Assembly: GCA_963921355.3 (NCBI GenBank)
Contig: OZ001190.1
Location: forward strand, 3,348,001-3,412,000
From: CAWUEZ02 sp963921355
GTDB lineage: Bacteria > Pseudomonadota > Alphaproteobacteria > Thalassobaculales > Thalassobaculaceae
Direction: 5' to 3'
DNA: 64,000 nucleotides
Positions 52,272-59,766 of this stretch are shown piece by piece. Every line of letters begins with the position of its first letter. Positions within the stretch are counted from its first letter, which is position 1. The notes beneath the pieces are model-generated. The model was given only the letters and a program-made list of their open reading frames with translations, had not been told where the DNA came from and searched no databases. A program made the position numbers and the translations under genes.

Positions 52272-52402
52272 TGGCGTTTGGAACTGCCGTCTTCACGACC
52301 GCGCCCCAGTCAGACTGGGCCAAGTTGCAACTTCTGCCGATGACCTGTCGCTGACCTGTTGCGCGACGGTTCAGTGGTATTCGGCTGCAGCGAGATAGGC
52401 TC

Positions 52403-52432
52403 GGCCCGGTCTGCCGAGTGGCGGACCGGGCC
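52403..52432 (-). terminator. stem-loop directly after the chemoreceptor gene
   Basis: GGCCCGGTC and GACCGGGCC form a 9-bp stem with a small inner GCC-GAGT-GGC stem, 14 bp downstream of the chemoreceptor stop on the minus strand. No T-tract, but position fits its terminator. Confidence 0.6.
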
Positions 52433-52446
52433 TACGATATCTGCGA

Positions 52447-54168
52447 TCAGGCGGCGCGGACCCGATCCAGGAACTCCTGAACCTTTGTCGAGAGCTGATC
52501 GCACTGGCTGGTCGAGCTATCCGACGCCGCCAGAACGTTCCCGGCACTTCGGCCCGTGTCCGATGTCGCGTCGGTCACGTTGGCGATAGACGTCGAGACC
52601 TTCTGGGTCCCCGTCGCGGCCTCCTGAGTGTTGCGTCCGATCTCCGCGGCGGCAGCGTTCTGTTGCTCGATCGCGGATGCGACGGACGTGGATATCTCAC
52701 GGATTTTGCCGATCCGCATGTTGATGTCGCCAATGGCGCTGACCGCGCTGCCGGTCTGCTCCTGAACAGCCTGGATCTGTGCGGCGATCTCATCAGTTGC
52801 CTTCGCCTTCTGGGTGGCCAGGCTCTTCACTTCGGACGCCACCACCGCAAAGCCCTTTCCGGCCTCTCAGGCTCGGGCTGCCTCGATTGTCGCGTTCAGA
52901 GCCAGGAGATTGATCTGCTCGGCAATCGACGTGATCAGGTTCAGGACCTCGCCAATCGAGTCGACTTTCGTCGCAAGGCCTTTGATCTCGCGATCACTCA
53001 CTTCCGCCGCCCCAACGGCTTCCTCAGCGGAGGTCGTCTGCAACGCCATCTGTCGACTGACTGCCGTGATCGAACTGATCAACTCTTCGGAGGCTGCGGC
53101 AACCGTCTCGACGTTCGAGGACGCGAGGTCGGCCGCAGTCGCGACCGAGGAGGCCTCTGCGACCGCGCGGCCGGTTGCGTCCGACATGCCTTTTGCCGTC
53201 ATGCCCATGTCTGAGACCGCACCCGATACTGCACGCACCACGTCGCCAACTCCGGCTTCGAAGTCGTTGACGACCTTCGCGAGTGCCTCGCGTTTGTCAG
53301 CTTCGGCTCGCTTGTCGTTTTCAGCCTGTCGGGCTTCCAACTCGGCCTTTTCCTGGGCATTGATGCGGAAGACCTCTACCGCCTCGGCCATCTCGCCGAT
53401 CTCGTCACTACGATCACGATTGGGAACCGCGAGATTGACCTCGTTCGCCGCCAGACGTCGCATCACGCCTGAGAGTGCGGGAATTGGGCTAAGCATCCTG
53501 CGGAAGACCAAGACGGCGATCGCGATCGCGATCGCCGTTGCGACGATCGTAGCCACGGCGAGCGACGTGGCGATCTCATAAAGCGATGCTTCGATTCGCT
53601 GCTTCTCGACACCCGCATAGAGAATACCGATGACGTCACCGGTGTTGGAAAAGATCGGCTCGTAGATTGTGAAGTACGGGATCGACAGGATGATGGCCTC
53701 GCCGCTGAACGTCTGACCCGCTGTCACGACCGGGTATACCGCTCCGTTCTGGCCGAGCTGCGTTCCCACGGCCCGCGAACCATCTGGCTTGATGATGTTG
53801 GTCGTGCGTCGCCAGAAGTCGCGACTATCGTCTTCCCAAGCGAAAACGGTCGCGGTCTCGCCGGTCATTTGACCGATGCGGTCGATCAGATCGTGGCTGC
53901 GGAAGTCCGGGAGCGCATCCACCGTAATGCGGCTGACGCTGCCATCCTCGTTGTAGGTGACGGAGACTCCGGGATAGGCATCGGTCAACTCCATCGCGGC
54001 GATCCGCAGACTCGTGGTCTGACGGTCGACTGCCTGCTGACTGATGGAGTTGCTCACCGAAAAGATAGCCGCTGAGGACAACGCTGCCGTCAGAAGGATA
54101 AGTAAAATTACGGTAGTCAGCGTGGCCTTGCCGATTAAGCTAAAATACTTAAGTAGATTGAGATTCAT
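52447..54168 (-). pseudogene. Methyl-accepting chemotaxis protein with an in-frame opal stop
   Basis: The frame from ATG 54168 encodes a 573-residue chemoreceptor: TM1 (about 13-35), a periplasmic Cache-like domain (about 40-190, with FSGEAIILSIPYFTIYEPIF and GDVIGILYAGV), TM2 near 200-222, HAMP (MLSPIPALSGVMRRLAANEV), and the signalling region. At codon 434 (52867-52869) TGA stands in the conserved tip [22 protein letters not shown], where Gly (GGA) is expected. The same frame continues with EAGKGFAVVASEVKSLA to 52447. Truncation there would remove the CheA/CheW-binding tip's return helix and abolish signalling. Confidence 0.9.
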
Positions 54169-54397
54169 TTTAACTTTCCCCCTCACAGATGATATCCGCG
54201 GCGTTCATAACGTCGCATGCATGAAGTTTTGATTAACGATTCCGGTCTGAATCCTTCAGATACGATTACCCCGCGCTCAACGGATAAACGGCAATCGAAG
54301 GCGCTCCCTGCGAGACACATCGAACGGAAAGTCGGCTCGGTCTTTCAGCCGGGACTGAAGGTCGTGTCAGAGCCACAAACGCAACAGTCGGGCTCGA

Positions 54398-54736
54398 TCA
54401 GTGCCGCACGAACACCAGGAAGAAGATCGCCGCTGATGCGCAATGCAGCGGTTGAAGCGTGATCAGCGGATAGGGCAGGCGTCCGGCCAGGCGCCGTAGC
54501 GGGGCGATGCCGTAGAACGCTGCGCTCGACAGCGCGGTGACGCAGAGCGCGATCACCGGATAGCCGAACAGATAGACCAGGAGGTAGCCTGTGGCGGAGA
54601 GACCGCCGAACGAACCGTTCAGGATCACCGGAGCAATCGGAATCATCATCGCGACAAAGACACCGGCGAGGAACAGCGCGAGCGACCGCCAGAAAGCCGA
54701 ATGCACATGATCCTCGCCGTCATAGAGACGGATCAT
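54398..54736 (-). CDS. small membrane protein, unknown function
   Basis: The gene is not recognised. The 112-residue protein has about four hydrophobic segments (roughly residues 15-40, 46-68, 60-78 and 95-110), with basic linkers. It ends 9 bp before the stop of argC in the same orientation, so it could be translated from the same transcript as argC. A 229-bp spacer without a gene separates it from the chemoreceptor start. Confidence 0.6.
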   Translation of the reverse strand: MIRLYDGEDHVHSAFWRSLALFLAGVFVAMMIPIAPVILNGSFGGLSATGYLLVYLFGYPVIALCVTALSSAAFYGIAPLRRLAGRLPYPLITLQPLHCASAAIFFLVFVRH

Positions 54737-54745
54737 GACCGTCGG

Positions 54746-55714
54746 CTATGCCGCCTTGCGAATGTCGAGGCCGGCGTCCTCGGCGAAACCGAGCATCAGG
54801 TTGAGGTTCTGGACCGCGGCCCCGGACGCGCCCTTGCCGAGGTTGTCGAGGCGGGCCGTCACCACCGCGCGCCCGGTCTCGGCGTCGGCGAACACGAACA
54901 ACTCAAGCATGTTGCTGCCGTTTAGGGCCTGTGGATCCAGTTCGGTCAGACCTGTCGCTTCGGCGATCGGCGCCACCCGGACAAACCGGGCATCGCCGTA
55001 GCGCTCACTCAGTACCGCGTGGACGGTCGCCGGCGATGGAGTTCCGGGCAACGCCCAGAGTGCGAGCGGAACGCTGACCAGCATGCCCTGGGCGTAGCGC
55101 GCGACGGCGGGTTGGAAGATCGGCGGGTGGGCAAGCCCGCTCCAGCGCGTGATCTCCGGAACGTGCTTGTGGGCGAGAGAGAGCCCGTAATGCCAGTAGG
55201 CGTCAGGCCTGTAGCCGGCCTCACCCTCGGCTTCGTACCGCGCGATCAGGGATTTGCCGCCGCCGGTATAGCCGGAGACCGCGTTGATCGTGACCGGATG
55301 GTCGGCAGGCAGCACGCCGGCGGCGACCAGGGGGGCGAGAATGGCGATGGCCCCGGTGGAATAGCATCCGGGGTTCGAGACCCGCGCGGCATCGTCAACC
55401 GCCTCGCGCTGGCCAGGCCGAAACTCCGGAAATCCGAAGACCCAGCCATCGGCCGTCCGATGGGCGGTCGAGGCGTCGATCAGCTTGACCGAAGATCCCT
55501 CGGCCAGCAGCGCCGACTCCCGGGCCGCCGCATCCGGCAGGCACAGGATGGCGACATCGGCGGCGTGCAGCGCATCGCGGCGGGCGCCGGTATCCTTGCG
55601 CTGGGTCTCGTCGAGGGAGATCAGGTCGATGTCGGCGCGCGCCAGCAGGCGATCGCGGATCTGCAGACCCGTCGTTCCCGCCTCGCCGTCGATGAACACC
55701 CGCGCCGTCGCCAT
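54746..55714 (-). CDS. argC: N-acetyl-gamma-glutamyl-phosphate reductase ArgC (short type)
   Basis: ArgC reduces N-acetylglutamyl phosphate to the semialdehyde in arginine synthesis. The 322-residue protein belongs to the shorter type 2 form: Rossmann start VFIDGEAGTTGLQIRDRLL, the nucleophile Cys in RVSNPGCYSTGAIAILAPLV, NAVSGYTGGGKS, and the His in LAHKHVPEI. Its own promoter lies in 55715-55821. The small membrane gene follows after 9 bp. Confidence 0.96.
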   Translation of the reverse strand: MATARVFIDGEAGTTGLQIRDRLLARADIDLISLDETQRKDTGARRDALHAADVAILCLPDAAARESALLAEGSSVKLIDASTAHRTADGWVFGFPEFRPGQREAVDDAARVSNPGCYSTGAIAILAPLVAAGVLPADHPVTINAVSGYTGGGKSLIARYEAEGEAGYRPDAYWHYGLSLAHKHVPEITRWSGLAHPPIFQPAVARYAQGMLVSVPLALWALPGTPSPATVHAVLSERYGDARFVRVAPIAEATGLTELDPQALNGSNMLELFVFADAETGRAVVTARLDNLGKGASGAAVQNLNLMLGFAEDAGLDIRKAA

Positions 55715-55821
55715 TTCCGCCTCCTGTCGGACTCCGTTGGCTGTGGAGCGGGACCATACCCCATCGCGGCCCCAGGACGGAAGTTGATTAGGGGCGGCAG
55801 CCGGCGAGGGCCGGTGCCCGA

Positions 55822-56577
55822 TTACTTAAGGCCTTTGACCACGTTCAACGGCGAGAAGGCCTGGGCACCGGGCATCATCTCGATCCGGTTGATGTTGACG
55901 TGGCCTGGCCGGCTTGCGGCCCAGAACACCGCATCCGCGATATCTTCCGCCGTCAGGGCGTCGACACCCTCGTAGACCGTCGCCGCCTTGTCCTTGTCGC
56001 CCTTGAAGCGAACTTCCGAGAACTCGGTCTCGGCCAAGCCCGGCTCGATGTCGGTGACGTGGATGTTCTTGCCCACCAGATCGGCCCGCAGGTTCAGCGA
56101 GAACTGCCGCACGAACGCCTTGGTCGCGCCGTACACGTTGCCCCCCGGATAGGGCCAGTAGCCGGCAACCGAGCCCAGGTTGACCACGTGGCCGGAACCG
56201 TTGGCCACCATCTGCGGCAGGATCGCCCGGGTGCAGTACAGAAGCCCCTTGATGTTGGTGTCGACCATGGTGTCCCAGTCGTCGAGGCTGGCCTCGTCGG
56301 CGGCCCCAAGGCCGAGCGCCAGGCCGGCGTTGTTGACGAGCACGTCGATCGGCTTGAAATCGCCCGGCAGGGCGGCAACCGCCGCGGACACCGCCTGCTT
56401 GTCCTGAACATCGAGGACAATGGTGTGGCACGGGTTGGCCATCTCGTCCTTCAGGGCTTCCAGACGCTCGCCCCGGCGGCCGCTGATGATCGTCTGCCAG
56501 CCGTCGGCGTCGAACCGCTTGGCGGTTGCCTTTCCAAAGCCGCTGGTCGCACCGGTGATGAAGGCGGTCTTGGCCAT
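55822..56577 (-). CDS. SDR family NADP-dependent oxidoreductase (YdfG-like)
   Basis: A 251-residue SDR: AFITGATSGFGKATAKRFDADGW, VNNAGLALGLGAADEASLDDWD, NLGSVAGYWPYPGGNVYGATKAFVRQF with the Ser-Tyr-Lys set, and IEPGLAETEFSEVRF. This is the 3-hydroxy-acid/serine dehydrogenase (YdfG) branch, acting on short hydroxy acids with NADP. It lies 28 bp downstream of mazG on the same strand. Confidence 0.93.
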   Translation of the reverse strand: MAKTAFITGATSGFGKATAKRFDADGWQTIISGRRGERLEALKDEMANPCHTIVLDVQDKQAVSAAVAALPGDFKPIDVLVNNAGLALGLGAADEASLDDWDTMVDTNIKGLLYCTRAILPQMVANGSGHVVNLGSVAGYWPYPGGNVYGATKAFVRQFSLNLRADLVGKNIHVTDIEPGLAETEFSEVRFKGDKDKAATVYEGVDALTAEDIADAVFWAASRPGHVNINRIEMMPGAQAFSPLNVVKGLK

Positions 56578-56605
56578 CTATCTCTCCAGATTTAAAAACA
56601 GTGAG

Positions 56606-57484
56606 TTATGCGGATTTATTCAGAGTTTCATTTAGTTTCGCCCGTCGCCAATGACGTTCCATATCGTCGAGGCCGGCTTCGGTGATCGGACATCCTTCGT
56701 CGGCAAGACCGGATTCCATGCTGCGGAACCGGCGCTCGAACTTCGCGTTGCACCGGCGGAGCGCGGTTTCAGGATCGACACCGAGATGCCGGGCCAGATT
56801 GGCGACAGTGAACAGCAGGTCGCCCATCTCGTCCTCGACCCGGTCAGGCTGCTGCCCGCCGTCGCGCTCGACCTCCTCCTGGAGTTCGCGGAGCTCCTCC
56901 TCGATCTTCGCAAACACGCCGGCGGTCTGCGGCCAGTCGAAGCCGACCCGAACGGCCCGCCTCTGCAGCTTCATGGCCCGCATCAGCGCGGGGTAGGCGG
57001 CCGACACGCCATCAAGGGCCGACGGGCTGCGGCCTTCAGCCAACGCTTTGGCGTCCCGTTCCTCGGCCTTCTGCGCCTCCCATGCCGCGGTCTGGGCCTC
57101 GGTATCCTCGATGCTGGCGCCCGCGAACACATGGGGATGGCGGCGGACCATCTTCTCGGCGATCCCGGCGGCCACGGCCTCGAAATCGAAGGCGCCTTCC
57201 TCCTGGGCCATCTGGGCGTGGTAGACGACCTGAAGCAGCAGATCGCCCAATTCGTCCCGCAAGGCCCCGCGATCGCCCAGGGTGATGGCCTCGGCGACTT
57301 CGTAGGCCTCTTCGATGGTGTAGGGCGCGATGGTCTCGAAGGACTGTTCGATGTCCCAGGGGCATCCTCCGGCCGGATCCCGCAGCCGTGCCATGACGGC
57401 GAGCAGGCGCGCGATCGCCGGGCCGTCGGGCAAGGCGTCGGCTCGTTCGGGCTGATCTGCGGAACGCAGGGTGGGATCGGACAT
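56606..57484 (-). CDS. mazG: Nucleoside triphosphate pyrophosphohydrolase MazG
   Basis: MazG hydrolyses NTPs to NMPs and lowers alarmone and damaged nucleotide levels. It has two all-alpha repeats; the first shows LRDPAGGCPWDIEQSFETI, EEAYEVAEAI and LRDELGDLLLQVVYHAQMA with the ExxE/ExxD metal sites. The second is around VEDEMGDLLFTVANLARHLG. The start is uncertain: I use ATG 57484 (MSDPTLRS), giving 292 residues; ATG 57514 adds ten. Neither has a clear ribosome-binding site. It is first of a two-gene unit with the SDR. Confidence 0.94.
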   Translation of the reverse strand: MSDPTLRSADQPERADALPDGPAIARLLAVMARLRDPAGGCPWDIEQSFETIAPYTIEEAYEVAEAITLGDRGALRDELGDLLLQVVYHAQMAQEEGAFDFEAVAAGIAEKMVRRHPHVFAGASIEDTEAQTAAWEAQKAEERDAKALAEGRSPSALDGVSAAYPALMRAMKLQRRAVRVGFDWPQTAGVFAKIEEELRELQEEVERDGGQQPDRVEDEMGDLLFTVANLARHLGVDPETALRRCNAKFERRFRSMESGLADEGCPITEAGLDDMERHWRRAKLNETLNKSA

Positions 57485-57709
57485 GGCAGGATCGGAGATG
57501 GAGGGATGGGGCATGGCGGGGAGACTAGCGATCGTCGCCGCCCGAGAAAAGGGCGGGTCACGGGATCGCGGCGCGGTGCCTTGGTTCAGGATCTGCGGCG
57601 CATCACATATGCTGGAAACCGGAGGTTCGCCCGCACTTATCGGCTTGCCGCCGTGTCTGGGTTTTACATAGCATTCATAGAATTTGAGCTACACGCAGAA
57701 GGCCTGAAG

Positions 57710-58428
57710 TTGTCATCGATCGCCGCCAAATCAGTGCTGCTTGTCGCCGGTTTCGTCGTGGGGCTGGGGTTCGGCGACATCGCCCGCGCCCAGTCCCTGA
57801 CCGGAGCGCAGAACGGGCCCGAGGCGCAGCGTGATGACGATTGCGAGGCCAAGCCTGTCGAGTTCGAGGACGACGCCAATCTGACCCGCGAAGAGAAGAT
57901 CGCCAGGATGGATCGGGCGTTGATGAAGTCCCTGTCCCAGTTCGATCTTTGCCAGACATACGATCAGAGCGCTTCCGCCGCGAGCGGGGGCGGTGCCGCC
58001 GGCGGAGGGGGGGGGGCGGCGGCGGAGCGTCGGGCGCAGGCGGAAGTGGTGGCAGCGCCGGGGGCGGTTCGGCCGGGCAGGGGGCGGGCGCAACCAATTC
58101 GGTCGCGTCCTCGGATATGTCCGGCACCGAGGAGTCCCCGTCTCAGACCGCATCAGTGCCGGCGTCCGGCGGTGTTTCCGGCGACCGCTCCGGCCCCGGG
58201 GCAGGGACTTCCTCCGAGGGAGAGACCTCGACGGGTCGGGACTCGCGTCAGGACCCTGCGGCAAATGGCAAGATTCCCGAGGACATCCCGCCGGCCGATA
58301 ACGACAGCATCCTCGAAGCCCAGATCCGCGCGGCGGCGATGAACGAGCCGGATCCGGCTGTTCGGGAACGTCTGTGGGACGAGTATCGCAAGTACAAAGG
58401 CCTACCAACGAAGGGCAGGAGTCAGTGA
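57710..58428 (+). pseudogene. Exported glycine-rich protein split at a G10 tract (possible phase-variable gene)
   Basis: From TTG 57710 (after AGAAGG) the protein has a signal peptide, a hydrophobic core near residues 8-22 and a probable ARA cleavage before QS. A charged region with LTREEKIARMDRALMKSLSQFDLCQTYDQ follows, then a Gly/Ala-rich linker with ten consecutive Gs at 58007-58016. After the tract the reading frame is one off: the C-terminal part, TNSVASSDMSGTEESPSQT through DSILEAQIRAAAMNEPDPAVRERLWDEYRKYKG, is open in another frame to 58428. One extra G (11) joins them as a 239-residue protein. The next gene starts 2 bp after this stop. Function is unknown. Confidence 0.75.
58007..58016 (+). 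repeat. homopolymeric G10 tract inside a coding region
   Basis: Ten consecutive G bases lie in the Gly-rich linker of the preceding gene. Eleven, eight or fourteen Gs keep both halves in frame; ten do not. Such tracts slip at replication and are the usual mechanism of phase variation, but also the usual place of sequencing errors. Confidence 0.9.
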
Positions 58429-58429
58429 C

Positions 58430-59752
58430 GTGAGAGTCTTCAAGAGGGTGTCGGTCTACGCATTCTGTTGCGTCTTCGGCCTTTCCGGATGTGTGACATC
58501 GTCCCCGATGACGGTGTCCAGCGGCTCGACCTTTGGCATCGGACCCGAACTGTCATCCCTGCTGAAGCCGGATCGCGAGGCTGTCATCGACGAGTCCAAG
58601 CCGCGGCTGGATATCGTCATCCCGGTCTTCGATCCCGGACTGCCGGAAGAGAAGAAACCCACCAAGAAGGTTGAAAGCACGCGCGAGGAGGTCGACGAGA
58701 AGGAGGGCGTCTGGCAGGCCGAGAGCTTCTCCGGCGATGACGAGACGGTGTGGCCCGAGCTGCGGCGGGCGGAGGCCAACCGCTTTGCCTATAAGCTCAA
58801 GTCCGCTCTAGAGGAGACCGGGGCGTTCGGCGCGGTCCGTGTGGTGCCGGACGGTACGGCGACCGGTGATCTCTATGTCATGGGCAGGATTGGCGAGTCC
58901 GACGGCGAAGATGTCGAAATCGACGTCGAGGTCGTCGATATCAGCGGCCAGCGCTGGTTCGACTGGGGCTTCGATCATGAAGTCGACGCGAGCTTCCACA
59001 AGAACATCCGCAACGAGGGCAAGGACCCGTACGATCCGCTCTTCGCCGACGTCGCCAACCAGATCGCATTGCAGGTCGAGGATCGGACCAGCGAAGACCT
59101 GACGGAACTGCAGAGGATCACCGACCTCCGGTTCGGCGCCAATCTCGCCGACGAAGCCTTCATCGACCACATGAAGATCGAGGGTGGTCAGGTCGACCTT
59201 GTGAGCTACCCGAGCGACGACGACCCGATGCTGAGAGGCACCAAGGCCATCCGGGTCCGCGATCAGCTGTTCGTGGATGGGCTGCAGCAGAACTACCAGT
59301 CGTTCAGCAAGCGGATGGAGGACAGCTATCTGATCTGGCAGGAACAGAGCCTGCTCGAGATTGAGGCCGAACGGGACGCCAAGGTGAAGGCCGCGGGTCA
59401 GGCGGCGTTGGGCGTTGCTTTCATCGCGCTTGGCGTTCTGGCCGTGGCCGCCGGCGCCCGGTCGGACAACCTGAATGTCCAGTCACTTGGCGCGTCGGCG
59501 GGTGTCGTTGGCGCCGCGGGCGGCGTAGCCGCGCTGGCGAACAGCTTCCAGACCAGCAAGGAGGCGGAGGTCCACCGGAATGCCCTGAACGAGTTGGGAG
59601 AGTCGATCGACGTCGATCTGGCCCCGCAGGTCGTGGAATTCGAGGAGAAGACCGTGTCGCTGACCGGAGACGCCAAGGAGCAGTTCGCTCAGTGGCGCGA
59701 CTTCCTGCAGCAGATCTACGAGGAAGAGCGCACTCCGAAGGAAAAGCTCTGA
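58430..59752 (+). CDS. lipoprotein of the unknown envelope cluster
   Basis: A 440-residue predicted lipoprotein with a signal peptide and lipobox LSGC (Cys 21). A Ser/Thr-rich start follows, then a folded part with RRAEANRFAYKLKSALEETGAFGAVRVV and DVEVVDISGQRWFDWGFDHEVDASF, reminiscent of periplasmic proteins that assemble around outer-membrane lipoproteins. A glycine-zipper-like hydrophobic stretch occurs near 323-343 (AALGVAFIALGVLAVAAGA). No known family is recognised with certainty. The start is GTG 58430, two bases after the previous gene's stop. Confidence 0.78.
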   Translation: MRVFKRVSVYAFCCVFGLSGCVTSSPMTVSSGSTFGIGPELSSLLKPDREAVIDESKPRLDIVIPVFDPGLPEEKKPTKKVESTREEVDEKEGVWQAESFSGDDETVWPELRRAEANRFAYKLKSALEETGAFGAVRVVPDGTATGDLYVMGRIGESDGEDVEIDVEVVDISGQRWFDWGFDHEVDASFHKNIRNEGKDPYDPLFADVANQIALQVEDRTSEDLTELQRITDLRFGANLADEAFIDHMKIEGGQVDLVSYPSDDDPMLRGTKAIRVRDQLFVDGLQQNYQSFSKRMEDSYLIWQEQSLLEIEAERDAKVKAAGQAALGVAFIALGVLAVAAGARSDNLNVQSLGASAGVVGAAGGVAALANSFQTSKEAEVHRNALNELGESIDVDLAPQVVEFEEKTVSLTGDAKEQFAQWRDFLQQIYEEERTPKEKL

Positions 59753-59766
59753 TCGCCCCCTAGAAG

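Larger units (their letters stand above)
51898..52446. other. 549-bp non-coding region
   Basis: This gap between the TPP enzyme and the chemoreceptor gene has no convincing gene. It contains a low-GC patch (about 52016-52115), a DnaA-box-like TTATCCACA at 52057-52065, a 19-bp tandem repeat (52125-52162), the GTGCCC/GGGCAC pair, a CCTCGCG/CGCGAGG hairpin near 52185-52199, and two strong stem-loops listed separately. Confidence 0.5.

Noticed and set aside
52867..52869. Selenocysteine at the chemoreceptor TGA
   Set aside because: No selenoprotein chemoreceptors are known, Gly is expected at this site, and no obvious SECIS-like hairpin was sought out or seen directly after it.
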